Shown piece after piece: positions 27,358 to 36,548 of a stretch of DNA of 64,000 nt. The DNA is taken from positions 1,030,001 to 1,094,000 of the forward strand of contig NZ_CP117416.1 in assembly GCF_028606985.1 (NCBI RefSeq), in the 5' to 3' direction. The position numbers and the translations under genes are program-made. Under the pieces are notes generated by a model. It worked only from the letters and a program-made list of their open reading frames with translations. It had not been told where the DNA came from and made no database searches. The stretch's first letter is position 1; each line of letters starts with the position of its first letter. Source of the stretch: Paenibacillus kyungheensis (GTDB lineage: Bacteria; Bacillota; Bacilli; Paenibacillales; Paenibacillaceae).

Positions 27358-28239
27358 ATGAACTGGCCTGTAGATTTGCAAGAACCGATGAATATGCCTG
27401 ATCCTTATTTTCCTATCAAAATGAATTTTTGCCATTCTTCAGAGTATGGACAGATTTTGTTCCCGCACCACTGGCATCCTCATATGGAATTTTTGTATTT
27501 TGAAGAAGGCGAAGCAATTATAGAATGCAATTCAGTACCGATTCATGTACATGCAGGAGATATTATTGTGTTAAATAGTAATGATCTTCATCATGGTATC
27601 AGTCTATGTAATCATCTGGTCTATTATGCGCTTATTGCTGATCTTTCTTCGTTGCAAAGTCTTTCTCAAGATGCTGTAGAGACCAAATTTATTACGCCGA
27701 TGACACAGAATCGGCTGCTTTTTCAAAGTTATATTACAACAGATGATGCGCTTGAACGCTGTATGAACGATATTGTACATGAATTCAAAACACGTCATTT
27801 AGGGTATGAATTATCGATCAAATCCAATATGTATCGCTTGCTTACTATGCTTGTACGTCATTATGTAATTGATGATTCCAACTGGCAAAATCATCACAGT
27901 CGAATCAAAAATTTGGAACGATTTACTCCTATTTTGCAATATATCGAACAGCATTATGGGGATGAGATTCCTGTAGAAACGCTTGCCCGAATGGCAGGAT
28001 TAAGCCGTTTTCATTTTAGTCGTCTTTTTCACGAATTGACCAATCGCACAGTGACCGAATATATCAATCGTGTGCGTATCAATCGAGCCGAATATTTATT
28101 GCTGAATAGCAGTATGACCGTAGCCGAAATTGCGATGGCTTCAGGATATAACGATATTTCGTACTTCAGTCGAACATTCAAAAAATACCGTAACGGTTCG
28201 CCTACTGAAATACGGGCATCATTTGCAAATGTGGAATAA
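27358..28239 (+). CDS. AraC-family transcriptional regulator
   Basis: A 293-aa protein starting at ATG 27358 with AAAGGAG upstream. The N-terminal cupin domain (HHWHPHMEFLYFEEG, AGDIIVLNSNDLHHG) senses a ligand. The C-terminal two HTH motifs (about 195-290) carry the AraC signature with VAEIAMASGYNDISYFSRTFKKY. It is divergent from the three-gene dehydrogenase/isomerase operon, which it probably activates. The effector is unknown. Confidence 0.92.
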   Translation: MNWPVDLQEPMNMPDPYFPIKMNFCHSSEYGQILFPHHWHPHMEFLYFEEGEAIIECNSVPIHVHAGDIIVLNSNDLHHGISLCNHLVYYALIADLSSLQSLSQDAVETKFITPMTQNRLLFQSYITTDDALERCMNDIVHEFKTRHLGYELSIKSNMYRLLTMLVRHYVIDDSNWQNHHSRIKNLERFTPILQYIEQHYGDEIPVETLARMAGLSRFHFSRLFHELTNRTVTEYINRVRINRAEYLLLNSSMTVAEIAMASGYNDISYFSRTFKKYRNGSPTEIRASFANVE

Positions 28240-28240
28240 T

Positions 28241-28270
28241 ATAAAAAAAGTTCACCTTATGGGCGAACTT
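28241..28270 (+). terminator. Small hairpin terminator at the AraC/peptide gene end
   Basis: AAGTTCACC pairs with GGGCGAACTT (one G-T pair) around a short loop. The A run on its left is a T run for the minus-strand gene, so it best fits termination of the peptide gene, but it may serve both. Confidence 0.55.
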
Positions 28271-28457
28271 TGATAGATGATTGATTTAATTTTTTCCAAT
28301 TAGCAATAGCATCACTTACTTCTTTATCTCTTAATTGATCATTTGATTCAGGAATTGTTGGGAAAACTTCATAATTAGAGAACTGATTTTTTTGTAATGA
28401 TGTAATAGAGGAAGTATTCTCTTTGGGTAAGTTGGTTTGGGTAGTTTGCTTTTTCAT
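28257..28457 (-). CDS. Small hypothetical protein coupled to a GNAT-like gene
   Basis: A 66-aa hydrophilic protein starting at ATG 28457, one base after the stop of the upstream gene, with AAGGTGG before it. It is rich in Gln, Ser, Asn and Lys, without membrane segment or recognisable fold. Its C-terminal third (LRDKEVSDAIANWKKLN) could form a helix. The tight coupling suggests a partner of the GNAT-like protein, for example a regulator or substrate, but no function can be assigned. Confidence 0.6.
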   Translation of the reverse strand: MKKQTTQTNLPKENTSSITSLQKNQFSNYEVFPTIPESNDQLRDKEVSDAIANWKKLNQSSIKVRP

Positions 28458-28458
28458 T

Positions 28459-28938
28459 TCATCCACCACCTTTGTTTAAGTATACATCAATTAAATGTTG
28501 TCCAGCAAGACAAGGTATCATCATTCGAGTTGAACCTATACGTTCTGCGCCATATTCTTTTATATAATGTGTAATCAATCCTGTTTTGGAATCGAAAGCA
28601 ATAAAGCCGTCTCCACCTTGATCTAAATGTCTTTTTGTAGCAAATGCAAATAAATGATGGGCTATATATTTGTATTTTTCTTGTGAACCACGATTACGGG
28701 GAGCTTTTTCAATTAAATGTATCCATACATGATCTCCTCTGTTTTCTAAAGCAATAGCACCTTCAACATAAGTAGAATGCGCAGTAGTTAATATATAAAC
28801 TTCAACGTTCTCGTACTTGAAATATATTGTCCAATCAAATGTAAGTGTCCAGTCTGATTGTAAGTGTTGAATATCTATTAATTTGACTGGAGTTATACAC
28901 ATGGGGATCATTTTACCTGTACTATTTTCTACTAACAT
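28459..28938 (-). CDS. GNAT-like N-acetyltransferase family protein
   Basis: A 159-aa protein starting at ATG 28938 with GAGGTG upstream. The middle and C-terminal halves carry a GNAT-like layout: a beta strand (VWIHLIEKAPRNRGS), a helix with HHLFAFATKRHLDQGGDG, and a C-terminal FDSKTGLITHYIKEYGAERIG typical of acetyl-CoA-binding folds of this subgroup. No exact function is known. It is followed without gap by a 66-aa peptide gene, forming an isolated two-gene unit. Confidence 0.65.
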   Translation of the reverse strand: MLVENSTGKMIPMCITPVKLIDIQHLQSDWTLTFDWTIYFKYENVEVYILTTAHSTYVEGAIALENRGDHVWIHLIEKAPRNRGSQEKYKYIAHHLFAFATKRHLDQGGDGFIAFDSKTGLITHYIKEYGAERIGSTRMMIPCLAGQHLIDVYLNKGGG

Positions 28939-29066
28939 GTGAACACCTCAAACTATAATTTATGTAAATGAGTAATAGATATAGTTTAACAAATACAATC
29001 TACAAAGCACAGACAAGCTATCAAAGTAAAATCGTTATTTTAATCTAAGAAATGAGGTGCTTATCG

Positions 29067-30305
29067 ATGAATATACAGAATTATTTTGCAGTGACTGCGG
29101 AGCAACAGGAATTGGTGCAATGGATCGGAGAGATAGCAGATCGTTATGCAGATGGAGCAGTAGAAGCAGATGAACAGAATCATTTAAATGCAGAACTTAT
29201 TCAGGCGCTCAAAGACGCTGAGTATCATACCTTTTCAGTTCCACAAGAATATGGCGGGAAAGGTATCTCGCTAAACGACTTTCTACTTTGTCAGGAACGG
29301 ATAGCTCAAGTCGATGCACCGACAGCGATAGCGATAGGCTGGCATCATATTTCGATGTTTAATCTAGCGCAAAGTCGTACATGGGATGAAGATGTTTTTG
29401 CTGATCTTTGTCGTGATGTGGTTGAACATGGAGCATTGATCAATCGTGCGGATTCTGAAGCGGCAACAGGCAGTCCTTCACGTGGAGGTAGACCACAGAC
29501 AAAAGCGACATTATCAGGAGATCAATATGTACTGAACGGTAGAAAATCATTTACAACGATGTCACCGATGTTAGATTATTTTCTGATCTCTGCAACAATC
29601 GAGCCGGATAACAAAGTGGCTGATTTCTTAATTCCACGTCACGTAGAAGGAGTATCGATTGATCCTGTATGGGATATGGTAGGGATGCGCGGAACCGCCA
29701 GTCATAATCTAGTCTTGGAAAATGTAACTTTACCATCGAAAGCTTGCGTCGGTATACGTCCAAATGTTAATCCAGATCAACCGCGTAAATGGGAATTAAG
29801 TGCATATATGATGAATATTCCTGCTAGTTATTTGGGAATAGCGATAGCAGCTAGACAACATGCGATTAATTTTGCATCAACCTATCAACCGAATAGTGTG
29901 AATGAACCGATTATTCATTTGCCTCATATTCAGCAGAAATTAGGGCAACTGGAGCTAGAACTGACCACAGCACGTCATTTTATGTATGCAGTAGCGAACC
30001 GTTGGGATATGGAGCAACAGAATAGATTGTCTGCTGGAAAAGGATCATCTTCCGATTATCAGAACTGGAATAGTCCTGATATCGCAGCTGTCAAAACTGT
30101 AGCTATTCAAGCGGCAATATCGGTGACCGATCAAGCGATGCGTATCGTTGGCGCTCATAGTCTGGCAATGAGCCATCCACTACAACGACTCTATCGTGAT
30201 GTACGCTTCGGTCTGCATAACCCGCCGATGGATGATGTCACGATTACTCAACTGGCACAACGTGCTATTCGTTCACAAGGTACAAAAGAAATAGCTACCA
30301 AATGA
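29067..30305 (+). CDS. Acyl-CoA dehydrogenase family flavoprotein
   Basis: A 412-aa protein starting at ATG 29067 (GAGGTG seven bases upstream). Domains run as helical N-terminus, beta middle domain (GRKSFTTMSPMLDYFLISA) and helical C-terminus with IVGAHSLAMSHPLQRLYRDVR. The catalytic-base region differs from classical fatty-acid enzymes and resembles the YdbM or DszC-like flavin-dependent branch. The substrate is unknown. It has no fatty-acid neighbours and is a single unit. Confidence 0.83.
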   Translation: MNIQNYFAVTAEQQELVQWIGEIADRYADGAVEADEQNHLNAELIQALKDAEYHTFSVPQEYGGKGISLNDFLLCQERIAQVDAPTAIAIGWHHISMFNLAQSRTWDEDVFADLCRDVVEHGALINRADSEAATGSPSRGGRPQTKATLSGDQYVLNGRKSFTTMSPMLDYFLISATIEPDNKVADFLIPRHVEGVSIDPVWDMVGMRGTASHNLVLENVTLPSKACVGIRPNVNPDQPRKWELSAYMMNIPASYLGIAIAARQHAINFASTYQPNSVNEPIIHLPHIQQKLGQLELELTTARHFMYAVANRWDMEQQNRLSAGKGSSSDYQNWNSPDIAAVKTVAIQAAISVTDQAMRIVGAHSLAMSHPLQRLYRDVRFGLHNPPMDDVTITQLAQRAIRSQGTKEIATK

Positions 30306-30383
30306 ATACTGTATACGTAATATAAAAAGTAGTAGATTGATGTATCTAAAAATAAAGCGTAATTGCGTAAAGGACGAGATATT

Positions 30384-30608
30384 TTGTTGATTAACACACT
30401 GGCATGGATTGGAACATTGTTTATGGTATTAGCAGTTATTTTGAGCAGTCGTGGATTTGGAGAAATCGGTGTTAGAAGGCGCAATGATGATGCTGAAATT
30501 GAAGCTTATATGGCACGCAAAAAGAAAAGAATACAGTGGGCGATTCGAAGTTTTGGAGTAGCGGTTGTAATTTATATTGTGGTTTTTGTTGTTTATGCTA
30601 TAGGATGA
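30384..30608 (+). CDS. Small membrane protein, hypothetical
   Basis: A 74-aa protein. I choose TTG 30384, nine bases after AAAGGA; the start is uncertain. Two hydrophobic segments (about 4-22 and 53-72) flank a strongly basic and acidic loop (VRRRNDDAEIEAYMARKKKRIQ), which gives a hairpin-like membrane topology. No family was recognised. Confidence 0.5.
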   Translation: MLINTLAWIGTLFMVLAVILSSRGFGEIGVRRRNDDAEIEAYMARKKKRIQWAIRSFGVAVVIYIVVFVVYAIG

Positions 30609-30624
30609 CGTATTCAAGATAGTG

Positions 30625-30652
30625 TTGACAGTGTCTGGAAAAACGTTATATG
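30625..30652 (+). promoter_or_regulatory. Predicted sigma-A promoter of the 49-aa ORF
   Basis: TTGACA (30625-30630) and TATATG (30647-30652), 16 bp apart. The -35 is a perfect consensus. The transcript would carry a leader of about 85 nt before the ORF at 30744. Confidence 0.6.
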
Positions 30653-30743
30653 ATGATCACAATTCAGGCAGGACAGTTAACATGATTAGATACATCAACC
30701 AATTAGAAATACACATATACTAAAAAAAGGAGGTCACGAGAAG

Positions 30744-30893
30744 ATGAGTTATAATCCCGATTTGCAACTATTTGATCTAAAGAAAGATGAACAATCTTAT
30801 TATCATCAGCGCAATTCGATACGTATTATAACGACTTATCATTCTGATCGGACCTCGCAAGATTTTATGCTTGCAGAATACATATGCTTATAG
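30744..30893 (+). CDS. Small ORF of 49 aa upstream of the RNA-repair genes
   Basis: Starts at ATG 30744 after an excellent AAAGGAGG ribosome binding site and ends at TAG 30891-30893. The peptide is MSYNPDLQLFDLKKDEQSYY, then HQRNSIRIITTYHSD onward: charged, soluble and without membrane segment. No family was recognised. A good promoter and ribosome binding site support translation. It lies 175 bp before hen1, whose leader it may feed into. Confidence 0.55.
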   Translation: MSYNPDLQLFDLKKDEQSYYHQRNSIRIITTYHSDRTSQDFMLAEYICL

Positions 30894-31068
30894 ATTACCG
30901 CTTATCTTCTATGTTAGGAACGTAGAATGATACAGTTGTGTCTTACCGTATAATGATTCCAGTGTATATGACACTGTAGAGACCGCAGACGATTAAGTCT
31001 GTGGTCTTTTTTTATGTACAAATGGTAGATATAAACAGATCATGCTGAATTTGAAGGAGGGAATACAA
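30894..31068 (+). promoter_or_regulatory. Structured leader of the RNA-repair operon with terminator
   Basis: Holds a TATAAT (30949-30954), a perfect hairpin CAGTGT-ATATG-ACACTG (30960-30976) and, directly after, a terminator: AGACCGCAGAC pairs with GTCTGTGGTCT (one mismatch) followed by seven T (30978-31014). hen1 starts 55 bp later with AAGGAGGG. It can be a terminator for the small-ORF transcript, or an attenuator if read-through from the ORF promoter reaches hen1. Confidence 0.6.
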
Positions 31069-32532
31069 ATGTATTTAACAATCAAAGCAACCGGAGAACA
31101 TGCGAATATGATCTCGCATTTATTAGCTAAAAATCCACATAACCTTTACGACCGTACCGAAAAAGGCGCTAGAGTGCGGTTGGTGTATACGTCTTCTGAG
31201 CCACACGATACAGAAGCTATGTTATTTGTTACCCCTGATCCTATTGAGTTGGTCAAAGGCACTCCAGATCATTATGATATTACACAATATATCAACGATC
31301 GTGAATTAGCTGTTAGTAGCTTATTTTGCAGTTATATTCGTCCAGCATTAGGAACAGCACTCAATGGCAAGCCCAAAGCAGATTATATGAATTGGGTAGA
31401 TTATCAATTTGACTTACAAATGACATTTGGGCCGGTGGCTTCTGATTTGCCAGATCATGTTGTAGAGTCGTTGTTCCAACCGCTTGGTTATGAAGTGCAG
31501 ATGGAGCGCGGGGAGATTGATTATTCATTTGATCTCAAAAACCGCAGTACAGTCCGGCATATTCAGATTAGCGGGCAACAAACCTTACAACAGATGCTAC
31601 GGCAAATATATATTTTGATACCAGTTCTGGATAATTATAAACATTATTATATCAATGAAGATGAGATTGAGCGCTTACGGCGTTATGGAGAAGGGTGGTT
31701 ATCCACACATCCACAGCATGATTTGATGATTAAGCGCAGTCTACGATTTGCACCGTTAATTAAAGAATATGAACAACAAGTAGCCAATGATGCATCTATG
31801 GATACTTTATCAACAGAGATATCAACACATTCAGTAGAAGATGCTACAGCGCAAGCAGACTCTGCCGAACCGCTCGAAATAATCGATGTTTTAGAGACTG
31901 ACACTGAACCGCCTGTAGTGAGATTAAACGAATTGCGTTACCGTGCGATCGTCGAACAAGTTAGTCTATTGCCACAGCGTAAGCAAGTGATAGATTTTGG
32001 AGCAGGAGAAGGTAAATTATCTGTTCGTCTTGGGCAGATTGAAGGAGTCGAACAGGTCTGGGCGGTTGAACCTTCGATGCAATCTCAATTACGAGCGATT
32101 GATCGCTTTGCCAAGTTAGAAGGACGTACCGATGATGTGATTCCTGTGATTACTACCGGTTCATTATTTTATCGAGATGAACGCTGGATCGATCAAGACG
32201 TCATTATTTTATGCGAAGTGATCGAGCATATTAACGAAGTGCGATTGCCACAAGTCATCCACACGTTATTCACAGATTACCGTCCACAGACTTTAATTAT
32301 TACAACACCGAATCGAGAATATAACGAAGTCTATGATATGGATACAGAAGAGATTCGTCATGCTGATCACCGTTTTGAGTGGACGCGTGCAGAATTTGAA
32401 CAATATTGTACACAGTGGATACAAAACAGACCGTACACCTTTACGATCTCAGGGATCGGTGAAAAGCATGAACAGTATGGACAACCAACACAGATGGTTG
32501 TATTTCACAGAACAGGAGGACAGCAGATATGA
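31069..32532 (+). CDS. hen1: 3'-terminal RNA ribose 2'-O-methyltransferase Hen1
   Basis: A 487-aa protein starting at ATG 31069 (AAGGAGGG upstream). The N-terminal about 240 residues are the domain that activates the Pnkp ligase; the C-terminal half is a SAM-dependent methyltransferase. The SAM motif is VIDFGAGEGKL (residues 307-317). Metal ligands match Hen1: Glu383, Glu386 and His387 in CEVIEH, plus His434 in RHADHRFEW. Bacterial Hen1 adds a 2'-O-methyl group at the 3' end of the cut RNA before ligation, so the repaired site resists re-cleavage. Its stop overlaps the pnkp start as ATGA, so the pair is translated together. Confidence 0.95.
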   Translation: MYLTIKATGEHANMISHLLAKNPHNLYDRTEKGARVRLVYTSSEPHDTEAMLFVTPDPIELVKGTPDHYDITQYINDRELAVSSLFCSYIRPALGTALNGKPKADYMNWVDYQFDLQMTFGPVASDLPDHVVESLFQPLGYEVQMERGEIDYSFDLKNRSTVRHIQISGQQTLQQMLRQIYILIPVLDNYKHYYINEDEIERLRRYGEGWLSTHPQHDLMIKRSLRFAPLIKEYEQQVANDASMDTLSTEISTHSVEDATAQADSAEPLEIIDVLETDTEPPVVRLNELRYRAIVEQVSLLPQRKQVIDFGAGEGKLSVRLGQIEGVEQVWAVEPSMQSQLRAIDRFAKLEGRTDDVIPVITTGSLFYRDERWIDQDVIILCEVIEHINEVRLPQVIHTLFTDYRPQTLIITTPNREYNEVYDMDTEEIRHADHRFEWTRAEFEQYCTQWIQNRPYTFTISGIGEKHEQYGQPTQMVVFHRTGGQQI

Positions 32533-35168
32533 CCGGGCAAATAACAGAGCAACGCAATGATTCAGCTACTTCTCCTATACAGATTCCTTATGCAGGCATC
32601 GTCCTGTTAATGGGGGCATCCAACAGTGGAAAAAGTACGTTGATCGAGCAACTCAAACAACAACAAGTGATTGCAGAACATGAAAGTCTGTCCTCTGATC
32701 AATTTAGGAAAATAGTTGGTAATATCGATTATATTGATTGGCGACGACCGTCTCGTGAAGAAGGCGAAGTGATGTATCAACAGTACAAACGTATTTCGGA
32801 TCAGGCATTCAAAGTGATGCAAGATGTATTGATCGCTCGCTGTCGCTTAAATAAATTAACGATAGTGGATGCCACTCATTTACAACCGGAAGATCGAGCT
32901 CTCTATATCACATTGGGGAAACGATATCATGTACCTGTAATATTAATTGCACTTGATATATCAGATCAGACTTTAATAGAACGTGATCGTAATCGTGAAC
33001 ATCCACGAGGGCGACAACGTGTGAAGCAACAAGCACATCAATTTAAAAGAACAATAAAAGGGTTGCGAAGCGAAGGATTTGGCGTGGTGCATGTGATCAA
33101 AGAACACAAATATGCTGATATACAGTGGCAACGATCTACCAATCCGATGTTGATCGAACTTATGACAGGTATTGATGTTATTGGTGATATTCATGGTTGT
33201 TATGACGAGATGATCGAATTGATTCAGCGTCTGGGTTATACAGTTGATAAAGAAGGATTATATCGTCATGCTGAAGGACGCAAATTAGTATCGGTTGGCG
33301 ATATTATGAGCCGTGGACCGAAATCACTTGAAACGATGATCTTCTGGCAAAAGCATTTAGATGCAGACCTAGCATGGATGGTCGATAGTAACCATGGCTG
33401 GAAGATCGCTCGTTATTTAGAAGGCAGACAGGTCACGATGAATCATGGTGATGAACAGATTATTGAAGCGTTCCAGCAATACGAAGCGGAACATGGAGAA
33501 GAAGAAACGTTATCGTTAAAAGAAAAGCTAAAACAGATGTTGTTATCTACACCTTCGCATCTTGTATTTACCCAGCAAGGTGTTCAGCGTGTCGTTGTAA
33601 CTCATGCCGGGATTCGAGATGATTTTATCGGTAAAAACTCCAAACGAATTGATGATTATTGCCGTTATGGAGATATTGAAGGAACCGATGAAGCAGGCAA
33701 GCCGATTCGTAAAGACTGGTTTGTAGATCATACTTCAGGGGAATGGATTATATGGGGACATGATCCTCGTCCACAACCTACGACAGTCCATCAGACGATT
33801 AATATCGATCAAGGTGCTGTATTCGGTGGGATGTTAACCGCTTATCGTTATCCAGAACAGACATTTATCAGCGTTAAAGCGTATGCGGATTATGCACAAG
33901 ATCCGAATAGCCCACTTGTTCGCTGGGAAGAAGGACGATTCGCTCCGCCTTCTTTATCACGCTTGATTGATGGGTATACGGTGCAGACAAAGGTCTATGG
34001 AGAAGTGAAAGTACGAAGTGAGTTTGTCAAAACAGCATTAGATACAACTTCACATTATACAATTCCTTTAGAAGAATTGATCTATATTCCACCAACGATG
34101 ACACCACCGCCACAAGCGGCAGTTGCTGAGAATTATCTAGAACATCCAGCAGAAGCTATACACTATTATCGTACCCATGAAGTAGACACGATGATTGCCG
34201 AGAAAAAGCATATGGGTAGTCGCGCTATTTTGTTATTATTCCGTAATGAACAAGCAGCTATACCTTATATCGGTAGACCGCTTCATGGAACAATTTATAC
34301 ACGTACAGGTAGAGCTTTTTTCCAGACCGAGCTAGAGCGTAAAGTCTTGATTACTTTACAACAACAATTAGAAGAAGCCGGTTATTTTGCAAAGTATGAG
34401 ACTGAATTTGTATTGATGGATGCTGAAATTGTACCGTGGAATCTTAAAGCACGTGAACTGATTGCTTCTCAATACGGGCATGTCTCTGAAGCGGCTACGA
34501 TGGATCGAGATTATATTGTGAATCAATTGCGCAAAGCTCAAGGCGCGGGTATAGACGTAAATGAATGGATTCAGGAATGGACAATCAAACAGCAAAATGC
34601 AGCCATTTTCCGCGAAACGTTCCAGCAATATTGTTGGGATACTGATGGTATGGATGGGATTCGAATTGCTCCTTTTCATATTTTGGCACATAGTACGAGA
34701 TCTCATATGGATCAGACTCATCAGTGGCATATGGAGCATGCAGAAGAATTAGCACAATACAGTGATTGGTTTATGGCGACAGAGTATAAAGTGATCACAG
34801 ATACTGCTAGTGAACAAGAAGTGATAGCATGGTGGCAACAGTTAACAGAAGATGGACATGAAGGTATAGTCATTAAGCCCGAGCAGATGATTATGCATCA
34901 TCGTGAACAGTTGATACAACCTGCGATCAAAGTGCGAGGACGCAAATATCTGCATATGATCTATGGTATCGATTATTTGCATCCGAATAATTTGAGTCGT
35001 CTCAAACAACGTAAAACGCGTAAAAAAGAACGCCATGCGCTAATGGAATTTGCATTAAGTGTAGAATCGGTAGAACGATTTGTCAGACGTGATCGTCTGG
35101 AACAGATTCATGAATGTGTATTAGCGGCATTATCGTTAGAATCAGATGCTGTTGATCCACGATTATAG
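32529..35168 (+). CDS. pnkp: Polynucleotide kinase-phosphatase-ligase Pnkp (bacterial RNA repair)
   Basis: An 879-aa three-module enzyme. The kinase module has the P-loop GASNSGKST (29-37), which phosphorylates 5'-OH ends. The binuclear metallophosphatase (about 215-480) has GDIHG (219-223), GD at 257-258 and NHG at 288-290; it removes 2',3'-cyclic phosphates and 3' phosphates. The C-terminal ligase/adenylyltransferase has the nucleotidyl motif EKKHMGSR with Lys559 as predicted AMP acceptor. Length and order match Clostridium thermocellum Pnkp. Together with Hen1 it heals and seals broken tRNA, such as that cut by ribotoxins. The partner Hen1 overlaps by four bases. Confidence 0.96.
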   Translation: MTGQITEQRNDSATSPIQIPYAGIVLLMGASNSGKSTLIEQLKQQQVIAEHESLSSDQFRKIVGNIDYIDWRRPSREEGEVMYQQYKRISDQAFKVMQDVLIARCRLNKLTIVDATHLQPEDRALYITLGKRYHVPVILIALDISDQTLIERDRNREHPRGRQRVKQQAHQFKRTIKGLRSEGFGVVHVIKEHKYADIQWQRSTNPMLIELMTGIDVIGDIHGCYDEMIELIQRLGYTVDKEGLYRHAEGRKLVSVGDIMSRGPKSLETMIFWQKHLDADLAWMVDSNHGWKIARYLEGRQVTMNHGDEQIIEAFQQYEAEHGEEETLSLKEKLKQMLLSTPSHLVFTQQGVQRVVVTHAGIRDDFIGKNSKRIDDYCRYGDIEGTDEAGKPIRKDWFVDHTSGEWIIWGHDPRPQPTTVHQTINIDQGAVFGGMLTAYRYPEQTFISVKAYADYAQDPNSPLVRWEEGRFAPPSLSRLIDGYTVQTKVYGEVKVRSEFVKTALDTTSHYTIPLEELIYIPPTMTPPPQAAVAENYLEHPAEAIHYYRTHEVDTMIAEKKHMGSRAILLLFRNEQAAIPYIGRPLHGTIYTRTGRAFFQTELERKVLITLQQQLEEAGYFAKYETEFVLMDAEIVPWNLKARELIASQYGHVSEAATMDRDYIVNQLRKAQGAGIDVNEWIQEWTIKQQNAAIFRETFQQYCWDTDGMDGIRIAPFHILAHSTRSHMDQTHQWHMEHAEELAQYSDWFMATEYKVITDTASEQEVIAWWQQLTEDGHEGIVIKPEQMIMHHREQLIQPAIKVRGRKYLHMIYGIDYLHPNNLSRLKQRKTRKKERHALMEFALSVESVERFVRRDRLEQIHECVLAALSLESDAVDPRL

Positions 35169-35234
35169 ATTGCATTTGTAGAACTAAATTAACGATTAAA
35201 ATAATCTCAAAATCACTGAAGGAGTGTGAATACA

Positions 35235-36464
35235 GTGGCTTTTCAAGTCATAGATGGTGTACGTGTCTGGGGGGAACCAGATGCAGGTGCACTAAGTCAG
35301 GCGGTAACTTGCGCGCAAACCGGCAATGTCGTCCAAGCTTTATTAATGGCAGATCATCATAAAGGATATAGTCAACCGATCGGTGGAGTGGTAGCTTATG
35401 ATGGGCAAATCTCTCCGTCAGGTGTAGGTTATGATATCGCTTGCGGAAATAAAGCTGTTCGCACAAATCTGATGGCGGCAGATGTATTGCCGAATATCAG
35501 CAAAATTATGGATGGGATTGCAAATACGATTTCATTTGGAGTAGGACGTAATAACAAATATAAAGTCGATCATGAATTGTTCGATGATCCTGATTGGGAT
35601 ATATACAAAACAGCAGGTGATCTCAAAACGCATAATCTGTTAAAAGAATTAGCTCATAATCAATTAGGAACAGTAGGTAGTGGTAATCACTATGTCGATT
35701 TATTTGTCGAGCCTGTTAGTGGCAAGCTGTGGATCGGGAATCACTTTGGAAGCCGTGGATTCGGACACAAAACAGCCAGTGGATTTCTTAATTTAGCCGC
35801 AGGACGAGAATTTCTTGCCAAAGCACCCGGTGAACATATGGATCAACCGCCTGTACTGCTAAATATGAATGATGAATTAGGAGATATGTATTACCGCGCG
35901 ATGAAGCTTGCTGGACGTTATGCTTATGCAGGTCGTGATTATGTCATTCAAGAAGTGCTGAAAGTGTTAGGAGCAGAAGCGGATTTTGAAGTGCATAACC
36001 ATCACAATTTTGCATGGAAAGAAATGCATAATGATCAAGAAACGATCGTTATTCGTAAAGGCGCTACGCCTTCTGCACCTGGTCAATTAGGATTTATCGG
36101 TGGAAGTATGGCAGATATCTCAGTAATTGTACGTGGTAAAGACAGTCTTGAAAATAAAGATTCCTTCTATAGTACGGTTCATGGTGCAGGACGAGTAATG
36201 AGTCGTACGCAGGCGGCAGGGACAATGAATTGGAAAACACGCACTCGTTCCGGTGGACAGATTAGTCCGGAACAGATGCAAGTAGCAGTCGCTGATTTTG
36301 GCGTAGAATTGCGTGGAGCCGATACCGATGAAAGTCCATTTGCATATCGTAAGCTACAGACTGTACTGGATGCTCATCAAGAAACATTAGATATTCTGCA
36401 TGTACTTCGACCAATCGGTGTATGTATGGCAGGCGCAAATGAATTTGATCCGTATAAAGATTAA
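35235..36464 (+). CDS. rtcB: RtcB-family RNA ligase
   Basis: A 409-aa GTP-dependent RNA ligase family protein. I use GTG 35235, ten bases after GAAGGAG. Metal and catalytic signatures are present: Asp67 and Cys70 (GVGYDIACG), GSGNH (148-152), His170 (GNHFGSRG), a HNHHN motif, RKGATPS, and the guanylylated His316 in TVHGAGR. RtcB joins 2',3'-cyclic phosphate ends to 5'-OH ends, without the healing steps of Pnkp. It is somewhat shorter than E. coli RtcB but keeps every key residue. It follows pnkp by 66 bp and has a ribosome binding site and downstream terminator, so it is likely part of the same response. Confidence 0.93.
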   Translation: MAFQVIDGVRVWGEPDAGALSQAVTCAQTGNVVQALLMADHHKGYSQPIGGVVAYDGQISPSGVGYDIACGNKAVRTNLMAADVLPNISKIMDGIANTISFGVGRNNKYKVDHELFDDPDWDIYKTAGDLKTHNLLKELAHNQLGTVGSGNHYVDLFVEPVSGKLWIGNHFGSRGFGHKTASGFLNLAAGREFLAKAPGEHMDQPPVLLNMNDELGDMYYRAMKLAGRYAYAGRDYVIQEVLKVLGAEADFEVHNHHNFAWKEMHNDQETIVIRKGATPSAPGQLGFIGGSMADISVIVRGKDSLENKDSFYSTVHGAGRVMSRTQAAGTMNWKTRTRSGGQISPEQMQVAVADFGVELRGADTDESPFAYRKLQTVLDAHQETLDILHVLRPIGVCMAGANEFDPYKD

Positions 36465-36496
36465 TATCATATTTAGAATATAGATGCACTTTCCTA

Positions 36497-36537
36497 AGAG
36501 ACTTTTACTGCCATCACAGCAGTGAAAGTCTTTTTTA
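36497..36537 (+). terminator. Terminator of the RNA-repair operon
   Basis: AGACTTTTACTGC pairs with GCAGTGAAAGTCT (one mismatch) around CATCACA, then TTTTTT. It ends the hen1-pnkp-rtcB unit. Confidence 0.88.
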
Positions 36538-36548
36538 TTGAATTTTAA

